This document shows, in pieces, positions 40,643 to 48,637 of a DNA stretch of 64,000 nucleotides; position 1 is the first letter of the stretch; each line of letters starts with the position of its first letter. The stretch comes from Vibrio sp. J1-1 (GTDB lineage Bacteria > Pseudomonadota > Gammaproteobacteria > Enterobacterales > Vibrionaceae). Below the pieces are notes generated by a model. It was not told where the DNA came from, made no database searches, and saw only the letters and a program-made list of their open reading frames with translations. Made by a program: the position numbers and the translations under genes. The stretch spans positions 411,810-475,809 of the forward strand of contig NZ_JAKKCM010000004.1 in NCBI RefSeq assembly GCF_021728395.1, written 5' to 3'.

Positions 40643-40890
40643 AAGTCGCTCCTTATTGTGGCTTATTTTTTGGCAATAAGCTCATTAATCTGTGGTTGGG
40701 TACAGAAGAACTGTAACGAACCTTAAGCGGATATATAGTGACATTAATCACACCATCAAAATGCAATATAACCACACTTTCACAAAAAATAGATTCAAGT
40801 CACACTTTTAGTGAAATTTGAATCGAGTTGCATAAAAGATAGACAACTAACACAACTCAGCTATCAAGCTGAGCAATATCGAGTGCATGA
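40643..40890 (-). promoter_or_regulatory. udp control region with CRP- and CytR-like sites
   Basis: A CRP-type site AGTGA-cattaa-TCACA is at 40737-40752 (9 of 10 core bases). Two near-matches to the CytR octamer GTTGCATT lie nearby: 40760-40767 (inverted) and 40827-40834. A larger dyad GATTCAA-n-TCAC-n-GTGA-n-TTGAATC spans 40792-40824. CRP/CytR control of udp is established in E. coli; the assignment here is by pattern only. Confidence 0.55.
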
Positions 40891-40894
40891 AAAT

Positions 40895-40926
40895 AAAAAA
40901 CCCGAGACACTGTTATGTCTCGGGTT
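40895..40926 (-). terminator. Rho-independent terminator after zntA
   Basis: The perfect 11-bp stem AACCCGAGACA / TGTCTCGGGTT with a 6-nt loop, read on the minus strand, ends in a T-run (A-run on the plus strand). Confidence 0.88.
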
Positions 40927-40952
40927 AAATATAGTGCAACTTTGTTTCAATA

Positions 40953-43256
40953 CTACATGAGCTTCGACTTAAAACGTAGCAACCTCAAGGCATTCAGTGT
41001 CACCAGTGCCGTCGCCCCACTATCTGCCAATACTGCCATCCAAAGTCCGGTAATACCAAACAGGCTGGTCACGAGAAAAATACCTTTAAGACCAAGTGCT
41101 AACGCAACATTCTGGCGAATATTATTCATTGTTGCACGTGACAATTCGATCATAGCTGGCAGTTCGGACAGGCGATTATGAGTCAGGGCCGCATCTGCCG
41201 TTTCAAGAGCCACATCCGTCCCGCCTCCCATGGCAATACCAATACTGGATGCCTTCATCGCTGGCGCATCGTTGATCCCATCTCCCAACATCGCAACGGT
41301 ATGCTGCTTAGAAAGCATTTCAACATAATGCACTTTATCGACAGGCAACAAACTGGCTTGGTAATCTAACCCTATTTGGTTTGCAATCGCTTCCGCGCTG
41401 CGAGGGTTATCACCAGTTAACATTACAGAGCTGATGCCTAACCCTTTAAGGGCAGAGACGGTAAGTTGCGCATCCTCACGTAACGTATCCTGCCAAGCAA
41501 TCAAACCCACTATTTCTCGCTCAAAGCGCACGATAACTACCGTTTTCCCCGACGCTTCCAAATCAACTAACTGCTCTTGTATCTCTTGGGAAAGCTGGAA
41601 TTCCGCTTTTGAAGGGGCAATGGCCTGAATTAATTTACCTTCTACCATCCCTGTTATGCCAGAGCCAACTTGTGCTGTCTTTTCGCTTGCTTCTGGTATT
41701 GTGATACCCAATTCCTTAACCTTGTTAACCAACGATACTGCTAATGGATGACTTGACCCCACTTCAATCGACGCGGTAAGGCTCATTAACTGTTCTTTGG
41801 TCACTCCATATGCCAACACATCGGTAACTTTAGGCTTACCCTCGGTCAGGGTTCCGGTTTTATCAAAAGCCACCGACTCTACTTTGCCAAGCAATTCTAA
41901 TGCAGCACCGCCTTTGATTAATGCACCACGACGAGCCGCCGCCGCTAAACCCGAGGTAATGGCTGCAGGTGTCGAGATAACCAATGCACAAGGGCAAGCA
42001 ATCAGCAGTAGCGCTAATCCACGGTAAATCCATGTATCCCAAGGCTGTGCAAACAACAGTGGCGGAGCAACAACGACAACCAACGACACTAGCATCATTA
42101 ACGGCGTATACCATCGGCTGAACTTATCCAAGAAACGCTCCAACGGAGCTTTTCGTGATTCGGCTTCTTCAATCAAATGTAATATTCGGTCGATCGCATT
42201 ATCACCTTGTCGAGAAGTGACTTGTACCTGCACTACCTTATCGACAACCACAGCACCCGCCATGATTTTGCCGCCATCTTCGTATTCAACCGGTACGGAC
42301 TCCCCGGTCAACGCGCTTTCATCGAAACTGGCCAGCGAATTCATCAGTACACCGTCAGCCGGTAATCGACCTCCAGGTGCCACTTCAATCACGTCACCAG
42401 GCTGAAGTTGGGAAGCTGGAACTTCTTTGCGCACACCCTCTTCAATCAAAATCGTGTTTTCAGGAACCAAATCCATCAGTGCCTGAATACCACTTCGAGC
42501 ACGCGATGATGCGTATGCTTCTAACTTTTCACCAATAAGGAAAAGCAATAGCACCATCGCTGCTTCTGCGGTTTCACCTAAATATAACGCGCCTAAGGCT
42601 GCAACGCTCATTAGGGTTTCAATAGCAAATGGCGTTCCTCCTTTTGCTAATTTCACCGCTTTGCGAGCAATTGGAAATAGTCCGAGCAGGCAGGTGAGAG
42701 TAAATATCCATGAGCTAACTTGAGGACTCACATTGGCAACAACAGCAGCGACCAACATTGCTCCAGAGATAGACAAAATTTGCAAATTATCTGAAATGAC
42801 CCCGCGCCAGCCTTTGATTTGATTTTTCTTGTTTGGGTTATCTAGCGACGCAAGCGGAAAGCCTGTCTGACGTGCGGTTTGTTCAATAAGAGATGTGAGA
42901 GAGTGGTTATCAAAATCCACGATCAGTTTCTCGGTAGAAAACAACACTTTTGCTTTGCTGACACCATCTAAACTGGTAATGGCTTTTTCAAGCTTTAAGG
43001 CACAGGACGGACAGTCCATGTCAGAAACCAGCCAACTATTGCGGATAGAAGTATTGGATAGTTTCTCGGGGGCTTCTTCTTCAGGTGAATCTGAACTACA
43101 ACCGCCACCACTGCAGCAGGAGCTATCAGTTGCATCAACACTAGCTTGCGTAATATTAGCTGATGGTGTGGTTGGCTCACAGCAGGAGTCACTCGCCCCT
43201 AGCTGCACCGCCGGTTTATTTTTGCCTGATTGGCAACCTTGATGTTTTGTACACAT
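40953..43256 (-). CDS. zntA: Zn/Cd/Pb-type P1B ATPase, ZntA-like
   Basis: 767 aa from the ATG at 43256. This start has AAGGA 8 nt upstream and lies well downstream of the predicted transcription start near 43293; the in-frame ATG at 43289 would be almost leaderless. The N-terminus is unusually cysteine-rich (Cys2, 8, 25, 26, 47, 48, 53), then a single heavy-metal domain with MDCPSC (Cys82, Cys85). The transport core has CPC in ACPCALV, phosphorylation motif DKTGTLTEG, and MLGDGINDAPA. It exports toxic divalent metals from the cytoplasm. It is transcribed from a MerR-type promoter. Confidence 0.93.
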   Translation of the reverse strand: MCTKHQGCQSGKNKPAVQLGASDSCCEPTTPSANITQASVDATDSSCCSGGGCSSDSPEEEAPEKLSNTSIRNSWLVSDMDCPSCALKLEKAITSLDGVSKAKVLFSTEKLIVDFDNHSLTSLIEQTARQTGFPLASLDNPNKKNQIKGWRGVISDNLQILSISGAMLVAAVVANVSPQVSSWIFTLTCLLGLFPIARKAVKLAKGGTPFAIETLMSVAALGALYLGETAEAAMVLLLFLIGEKLEAYASSRARSGIQALMDLVPENTILIEEGVRKEVPASQLQPGDVIEVAPGGRLPADGVLMNSLASFDESALTGESVPVEYEDGGKIMAGAVVVDKVVQVQVTSRQGDNAIDRILHLIEEAESRKAPLERFLDKFSRWYTPLMMLVSLVVVVAPPLLFAQPWDTWIYRGLALLLIACPCALVISTPAAITSGLAAAARRGALIKGGAALELLGKVESVAFDKTGTLTEGKPKVTDVLAYGVTKEQLMSLTASIEVGSSHPLAVSLVNKVKELGITIPEASEKTAQVGSGITGMVEGKLIQAIAPSKAEFQLSQEIQEQLVDLEASGKTVVIVRFEREIVGLIAWQDTLREDAQLTVSALKGLGISSVMLTGDNPRSAEAIANQIGLDYQASLLPVDKVHYVEMLSKQHTVAMLGDGINDAPAMKASSIGIAMGGGTDVALETADAALTHNRLSELPAMIELSRATMNNIRQNVALALGLKGIFLVTSLFGITGLWMAVLADSGATALVTLNALRLLRFKSKLM

Positions 43257-43299
43257 AAGTTGGTTCCTTACTGGTGAAAAACTCTTCATCTAACAATAA

Positions 43300-43330
43300 G
43301 GATAAGCCTTGGAGTAAGCTCCAAGGTCAA
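43300..43330 (-). promoter_or_regulatory. MerR-family (ZntR-like) promoter/operator of zntA
   Basis: On the minus strand, -35 TTGACC (43325-43330) and -10 TTATCC (43300-43305) are separated by 19 bp, the over-long spacer characteristic of MerR-type promoters. The spacer region is filled by the perfect 20-bp dyad CCTTGGAG-TAAG-CTCCAAGG (43307-43326). Metal-bound ZntR/CadR-type regulators untwist such promoters. No MerR-family gene is in the window, so the regulator is encoded elsewhere. Confidence 0.85.
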
Positions 43331-43432
43331 GTTGAATCTACTAAAAGTCTTTTATACCCAAAGACTAAAAGCATTCCAAATTAAAAACAAAAAGACGCCA
43401 GTGCGCCTTTCTGGATTACTACAATAAGATGA

Positions 43433-43852
43433 CTATACCGGATGCATGAAGCACTCGTTTAGTGTCATACCTAACGCTCTCAAAACATCGCTTCTGGTAA
43501 TAATGCCAACCAGCTTGCCTTTATCATCAACGACTGGATAAACCTTCGGCTTACCGACTTTCATCATATCCGCCAACTCAATGATCGACATTTCTGGCGA
43601 AACAGACAGCACGTCCTGATGCATACATTCTTGAACCGTATGCGTATCCTGGCAGTGGTAGCTGGCTTTAACCAACTTATCCAACAAATCCTGTTCTGAT
43701 AAGAATCCCACCACCTTTTTATTCTCATCAATAACGGGACCACCAAGAGTGACACTTTTTAACACCTTGTTCAAAGCAGCCGTAAGTGACATGTCTTTGG
43801 TGAAAGTCACTGCTTGCAACGTCATGTAATCTTTTACTTTTAATGAACGCAT
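43433..43852 (-). CDS. CBS-domain pair protein
   Basis: 139 aa made of two CBS motifs, about residues 8-60 (VKDYMTLQAVTFTKDMSL ... VVGFLSEQDLL) and 76-130 (CMHQDVLSVSPEMSI ... LVGIITRSDVLRAL). Stand-alone CBS pairs bind adenine nucleotides and often regulate a partner. No partner domain is attached and no operon neighbour is evident; zntA downstream has its own promoter. The function is unknown. Confidence 0.88.
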   Translation of the reverse strand: MRSLKVKDYMTLQAVTFTKDMSLTAALNKVLKSVTLGGPVIDENKKVVGFLSEQDLLDKLVKASYHCQDTHTVQECMHQDVLSVSPEMSIIELADMMKVGKPKVYPVVDDKGKLVGIITRSDVLRALGMTLNECFMHPV

Positions 43853-44196
43853 TCTTATCTCCTTAGAACCATATTCTTGCGGCCTTAAGATAAGTGTCGT
43901 CTAATTTTTTGATTTTACTAAATGGAAAGTGTCAATTTTGCTCATAGGGCTAGTCTATTGATCTTTATCCGAATTAATAGAACGACTAAACCAATAAAAA
44001 CTCAGTGGTATATTTATGTTATTCCCCCTCCCCTTAGCCATTATTTTCCATACCATTAACTAAGCGGAATGAGCATAAATACGCTGCTTTGATGAAATTT
44101 GTAGAGCAAGCAAAACGAGGCAAATAGTGCAGAAAATCGCATAAAAAAAGCCAATCAAGAACTGACTGGCTTTAGTGTTTTATAAAGTTGGTTAAA
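43853..44196. other. Noncoding region between the FAD oxidoreductase and CBS genes
   Basis: 344 bp, AT-rich. It contains the terminator of the FAD oxidoreductase gene at 44143-44175 and presumably the CBS promoter on the minus strand. I see nothing else supported. Confidence 0.5.
44143..44175 (-). terminator. Rho-independent terminator after the FAD oxidoreductase gene
   Basis: On the minus strand AAAGCCAGTCAG pairs with TTGATTGGCTTT (one G-T pair, short loop) followed by seven T residues. Confidence 0.82.
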
Positions 44197-45816
44197 TTAA
44201 GCGCTTTCCATCGCTGCAACAATATCGCGTGCCACGGCTTCCGCAACTTTGATACCGTCGATACCAGCAGATAAGATACCTCCCGCGTATCCAGCGCCTT
44301 CACCCGCTGGGTAGAAGCCCTTCAAGTTGATACTTTGGAAGTCTTTACCACGTTTAATGCACACTGGTGAAGAGGTACGCGTTTCCACACCCGTTAGTAA
44401 ACCATCGTCGGAAGCAAACCCTTTGATCTTACGATCGAAGGCAGGAATGGCTTCTCGAATCGCTTCTACCGCGAACGGCGGCAACGCTTTTGATAAGTCA
44501 GTCAGCTTGATCCCTGGCGTGAACGATGGTTCAACATCACCGAGTTCACTTGGATCGCGACCTTTAAGGAAATCACCTATCTTTTGAGCTGGCGCATCGT
44601 ATGTCTCGCCACCTAGCTTATAAGCGCCAGATTCTAGCTCACGCTGCAAACGGATACCGGCAAGTGGATCACCTGGGTAATCCACCTCTGGCGAGATGCC
44701 CACGACAATCGCACTGTTTGCGTTACGCTCTGACCGAGAGTATTGGCTCATACCGTTGGTTACTACGCGGCCTTCTTCTGACGTAGCCGCAACTACAGTA
44801 CCGCCCGGACACATACAGAAACTGTATACCGTGCGCCCGTTCTTACAGTGGTGCACCAGTTTGTAATCCGCAGCACCAAGAATAGGGTGACCAGCACTTG
44901 GGCCAAAACGCGCTTCATCAATCATTGATTGCTTGTGTTCAATACGGAAACCGACCGAGAATGGTTTTGCTTCCATGTAGACGCCACGATCATGCAACAT
45001 TTCAAATGTGTCACGAGCACTATGTCCAACAGCCAGCACAATGTGGCGAGACTTAATCTCTTCACCATTAGACAAAGTGACGCCCGTAATCTGACCCTCT
45101 TCCAAATGAAGATCATCAACACGTGTGCTAAAGCGAATCTCACCACCCAGTTCGATGATTTTCGCGCGCATTTTCTCGATCATCGTAACCAGCTTAAAGG
45201 TACCGATGTGTGGCTTACTTACGTACAGAATTTCTTCAGGTGCACCCGCATCGACAAATTCAGTGATCACTTTACGACCATAGAAGTTTGGATCTTTTAC
45301 CTGACTGTAAAGTTTACCGTCTGAGAACGTACCTGCGCCGCCCTCACCAAACTGCACGTTTGATTCAGTGTTTAGAGCACGCTTACGCCAAAAACCAAAC
45401 GTATCTTTAGTACGCTCACGAACTTCTTTACCACGCTCAACAATGATTGGGTTAAAACCCATTTGAGCCAAAACCAGACCAGCAAACAGACCACAAGGAC
45501 CAAAGCCGATAACCACAGGGCGCTCTTTCAAGTTTTCAGGCGCTTTCGCGACAAACTTGTACTCCATATCTGGAGTTTGGCGAACATGTGGGTCTTTCTT
45601 AAACTTCTCTAGCAGCGCCGCTTCATCACCTTCAACAATGATATCTAGCGTGTAGATAAGCTGAATATTCGTTTTCTTACGAGCATCGTAGCCGCGTCTA
45701 AAGACGTTAAAAGAGATAACTTTCTCAGCAGGAATGCCAAGCTTTTTAGTGATCGCGTCTAATAGCGCGCCTTCCTCATGATCAAGAGGAAGTCTAATTT
45801 CATTAATACGAATCAT
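44197..45816 (-). CDS. NAD(P)/FAD-dependent oxidoreductase, COG2509 family
   Basis: 539 aa from the ATG at 45816 (MIRINEIRLPLDHEEGAL); GAGA is about 8 nt upstream, while an earlier in-frame ATG at 45855 lacks a ribosome binding site. An N-terminal domain of about 90 residues precedes the FAD-binding Rossmann motif VVIGFGPCGLFAGLVLAQ. Further FAD contacts are GEGGAGTFSDGKL and the C-terminal GFYPAGEGAGYAGGILSAGIDG. It is a HI0933/BaiN-like flavoprotein dehydrogenase with unknown substrate. It lies divergent from the ferredoxin gene, which might be a redox partner (inference). Confidence 0.88.
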   Translation of the reverse strand: MIRINEIRLPLDHEEGALLDAITKKLGIPAEKVISFNVFRRGYDARKKTNIQLIYTLDIIVEGDEAALLEKFKKDPHVRQTPDMEYKFVAKAPENLKERPVVIGFGPCGLFAGLVLAQMGFNPIIVERGKEVRERTKDTFGFWRKRALNTESNVQFGEGGAGTFSDGKLYSQVKDPNFYGRKVITEFVDAGAPEEILYVSKPHIGTFKLVTMIEKMRAKIIELGGEIRFSTRVDDLHLEEGQITGVTLSNGEEIKSRHIVLAVGHSARDTFEMLHDRGVYMEAKPFSVGFRIEHKQSMIDEARFGPSAGHPILGAADYKLVHHCKNGRTVYSFCMCPGGTVVAATSEEGRVVTNGMSQYSRSERNANSAIVVGISPEVDYPGDPLAGIRLQRELESGAYKLGGETYDAPAQKIGDFLKGRDPSELGDVEPSFTPGIKLTDLSKALPPFAVEAIREAIPAFDRKIKGFASDDGLLTGVETRTSSPVCIKRGKDFQSINLKGFYPAGEGAGYAGGILSAGIDGIKVAEAVARDIVAAMESA

Positions 45817-46024
45817 ATCGATGTCTCGGGTAGTTGGTGTCTTAGCCAAAACCATGCAAAATGCACGGCAAGCTCACAATGGCGCGCATTTTACGAGAAA
45901 TTGAATTGTCTGTCATACTAAATCAAAGTGAGAGGACCTATTTAACCTATGGAATGTTGAATTTTACCTCGGGACGAGTATTATCCCCTTTCTTTGATTT
46001 TGACTAACATAAGAGCTGATTATC

Positions 46025-46348
46025 ATGGCGTTTGTCGTAACCGATAACTGTATCCAATGTAAATACACTGACTGTGTCGCAGTGTGCCCGGCTGATGCCT
46101 TTCACGAAGGGCCAAACTTCATGGTAATCAACCCAATAGAGTGTATCGACTGCGGCTTGTGTGTTGACGAGTGTGACGCTCATGCAATTTTTCAGGAAGA
46201 TGAAGTCCCAGAAGATCAACAAATCTATACCGCATTAAATGCAGAGCTTGCTGAGATTTGGCCAGTACAAACAGAGGTAAAACCAGCAATGGAAGAAGCC
46301 GAGAAGTGGAACGGCGTGCCAAACAAGCTAGATATGTTGGAAAAATAA
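46025..46348 (+). CDS. fdxA: 7Fe ferredoxin (FdxA type)
   Basis: 107 aa, the FdxA/Azotobacter FdI length class. Cysteine spacing fits one [3Fe-4S] cluster (Cys9, Cys17, Cys50) and one [4Fe-4S] cluster (Cys21, Cys40, Cys43, Cys46), offset by one from Azotobacter FdI. The C-terminal extension after residue 60 is typical of the 7Fe type. It is a low-potential electron carrier with unknown partner. It has its own transcription unit and a strong bidirectional terminator after it. Confidence 0.93.
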   Translation: MAFVVTDNCIQCKYTDCVAVCPADAFHEGPNFMVINPIECIDCGLCVDECDAHAIFQEDEVPEDQQIYTALNAELAEIWPVQTEVKPAMEEAEKWNGVPNKLDMLEK

Positions 46349-46362
46349 CCGCATTGAAAACG

Positions 46363-46398
46363 AAAAAAGCGTAATAACCGAAGTTATTACGCTTTTTT
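46363..46398. terminator. Bidirectional terminator between fdxA and the RNA methyltransferase gene
   Basis: A 16-bp perfect stem AAAAAAGCGTAATAAC / GTTATTACGCTTTTTT with a CGAA tetraloop between convergent genes. Confidence 0.92.
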
Positions 46399-46422
46399 TG
46401 TCTCTCTATTTCGCTTAATCAA

Positions 46423-47157
46423 TCAGCTATGTTGACGACGCATATTGTCCAAAATGATGCCAGTCGCCATGGCTACGTTCAGCGATTCGGCACCACCAAA
46501 CGCTGGAATGGTGATCTTATCAGTCACGAACGTCGACGCTTCTTCACGCACACCGTGTGATTCACTGCCCATCAACAAAATGCCTTCGGCAGAGAAATCC
46601 GTTTTATGCACGCTCTCCCCTTCCAGAAACGCACCGTAGACTGGCAAGTTCGCTTGTTCTAAGTAGCTTGGCAGGTCGACAAGGCTAACCTGAACTCGGC
46701 CAAAGCTGCCCATCGTCGCACTAATGGTTTTAGGATTGTAAGGATCCGCGCAGTCCGAACTCGCGACAATGTGCTTAATACCGTACCAATCCGCTACGCG
46801 AATGATGGTACCTAAGTTACCCGGATCAGACACACCATCCAACGCAATCATCAAGCCTTTCGCCTCAGGTACTTTTGTACTTGGGATTTCCACGACCGCA
46901 ATTGCCGCGTTGTTGCTTACCAAGGTGCTTGCTTTGGTCAAATCATCTAATGATGCTTCTATGCAGTCAAAATGCCCAAGCTCTTGACGGTGCTGTTCAA
47001 GAAACTCCGCCGTCGCAAATATCTGTTTAACCGTTAACGAACTCGTCGCTAACTCCAATACGTTCTTTTCACCCTGAACCAGAAATAAGCCATGCGCTTT
47101 ACGTTGCTTCTTTTGACCCAAAGCACGAAGCAGTTTTAATTGGTTTTTTGAAATCAT
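46423..47157 (-). CDS. TrmH/SpoU family RNA 2'-O-methyltransferase
   Basis: 244 aa. A short N-terminal substrate-binding domain (QKKQRKAHGLFLVQGEKNVLE) is followed by the SPOUT knot domain with all three motifs: NLGTIIRVADWYG, ILLMGSESHGVREE and IPAFGGAESLNVAMATGIIL. It methylates a ribose in rRNA or tRNA using SAM. It resembles the RlmB/TrmH group but I cannot tell the target nucleotide. It stands alone between the fdxA terminator and a noncoding stretch. Confidence 0.88.
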   Translation of the reverse strand: MISKNQLKLLRALGQKKQRKAHGLFLVQGEKNVLELATSSLTVKQIFATAEFLEQHRQELGHFDCIEASLDDLTKASTLVSNNAAIAVVEIPSTKVPEAKGLMIALDGVSDPGNLGTIIRVADWYGIKHIVASSDCADPYNPKTISATMGSFGRVQVSLVDLPSYLEQANLPVYGAFLEGESVHKTDFSAEGILLMGSESHGVREEASTFVTDKITIPAFGGAESLNVAMATGIILDNMRRQHS

Positions 47158-47486
47158 GAAAATATCCCGGGAGAAAATGGTTAAGTACCGTATAAAACGG
47201 GGGGATTATAGAGTAAAGACGTGCATAGCTAAAGAGAGCTTGAAGTAAGAAGTAAAAAATCGCTTACGGTGACGTCTAGGACTGGGACTTTCGCGTTTCC
47301 GGTTACGTAGCAAAAAGACTTACTCGCCAATTTTACTCTTAGAAGACTTTTGCTCTTAGAAGATAGATAGCGAGTTTAAGCGGTTTCTGTATGGAAGGTC
47401 TTTTTTGTCATGTGTAACCGACGACATTCGAATCATTAACAATGCTGAAATAGAATGTCGCGGTCACAATGGTGAAGCATTTTTTA
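47158..47486. other. Noncoding region with short direct repeats, unexplained
   Basis: 329 bp with no supported ORF. It holds a tandem GAAGTAA-GAAGTAA (47242-47255) and an 11-bp direct repeat CTCTTAGAAGA at 47336-47346 and 47353-47363. The composition is less AT-rich than usual for a promoter. It could be a decayed element or a small RNA gene; nothing confirms either. Confidence 0.4.
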
Positions 47487-48227
47487 TTACCCGACTTTTT
47501 GCATTCCCTCAGAGCATATCCTTTGCTGATCACGAGTGAAAAAAGCATCCATCCAATGCAAAAAAAGAGCGGAATCGTTAGGCTTCTTCAACTGCACAAA
47601 GGCATCCTCGTACTGATGCTGAGGAAGCAAATGTTGACGCTTCCTTACCAACTCTTCCGTAAACTCGGAACTGAACTCAGGATGACCTTGTACGGTTAAA
47701 ATATGATTGTCTTTCACTAGCATGAAATTAGGGCAAAAGTCATTGCCGGCGATAACTCTCATATCTTTGGGTACAACCACCACTTGATCTTGGTGGCTCA
47801 CCAGCATACGTGCACTGTCAATGGCAAGGTTCATCCATTTTTTAAGCGCTACCACTTTTACCTCGTAACTGCCCAAGCCCCAACCTTTGCGAGATTTTTC
47901 GACCACGCCACCAAGTGCTCTGGCAATTAACTGATGCCCAAAACAAATCCCGACTAATGGTTTTCTTCTCGCTTCACAGCAACGGATCCAACTGGCTAAA
48001 TCGAGAATCCATGGCAAATCATCATAAGCGTTGTGTACGCTCCCAGTAATAATAAAACCGTGGCACTCATCAAAACTTGGTAACTCACCTTTTATCGCGT
48101 CAAAGTTTTGAAACGTCATCGCGTCATTCACACTAGCAAAGGCGTTTTCAATCATATCTGCATATTGGCCATGACCATCAGACAAAGGTGGATCTACATA
48201 TCCGCAGGTTATTATCCCAATTTTCAT
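47487..48227 (-). CDS. Class I glutamine amidotransferase-like protein of the polyamine cluster
   Basis: 246 aa. It is a free-standing GATase (PF00117 type): the nucleophile elbow GICFGHQ contains Cys95 and the later QGHPEF contains His182 and Glu184, completing the triad. It is related to GuaA-like amidotransferase domains rather than to the C26 peptidase form PuuD (GICRG-type elbow). It lies divergent from the PuuC-type dehydrogenase inside the putrescine island, so hydrolysis of gamma-glutamyl-GABA is the attractive guess. That role is inference; the triad shows only that it can attack a gamma-glutamyl amide. Confidence 0.82.
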   Translation of the reverse strand: MKIGIITCGYVDPPLSDGHGQYADMIENAFASVNDAMTFQNFDAIKGELPSFDECHGFIITGSVHNAYDDLPWILDLASWIRCCEARRKPLVGICFGHQLIARALGGVVEKSRKGWGLGSYEVKVVALKKWMNLAIDSARMLVSHQDQVVVVPKDMRVIAGNDFCPNFMLVKDNHILTVQGHPEFSSEFTEELVRKRQHLLPQHQYEDAFVQLKKPNDSALFLHWMDAFFTRDQQRICSEGMQKVG

Positions 48228-48637
48228 TGTTCACCTATCATCCTTGAATTTACATTTCACTTGATTTTACGCCTTTCGATCATCAAGCGGCGATACTTTT
48301 CATTCTAGTATCAAATCGCACGCTATCTAATCCAAGACCGCCACTCAATAAACGTACCCCAATATTTAACAAGATAGACTAGATACGCAGTTTTTATATC
48401 TAAAAATCATTAAATACTAAACATTTTATTGATTTCTCTACATACACTATCTACGTTTTGTTTAGTTTATTAATTAAACGGTTCGCACCCTGCTATCAAG
48501 CAGCGCTCATCAAATACACATTTTTAAACGTTAACGTAATGGAGAGAACAGCGTTAAACCTACTTTGCCTATTTTACCACTAAGCTGGTTTAGCAATTCA
48601 CTAGGACTATTTAAACAAAAAGGAATAGAGACACAGA
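48228..48637. promoter_or_regulatory. Divergent control region between the amidotransferase and puuC
   Basis: 410 bp, strongly AT-rich in the middle (about 48300-48480), with no supported ORF. Promoters for both genes must lie here. An imperfect palindrome GTTTATTAATTAAAC is near 48466-48480. I could not identify a convincing PuuR operator by eye. AAGGA about 12 nt before 48638 is a possible ribosome binding site for puuC. Confidence 0.45.

Noticed and set aside
44929-45324. 131-codon open frame antisense to the FAD oxidoreductase gene
   Set aside because: Overlaps conserved coding sequence completely and resembles nothing.
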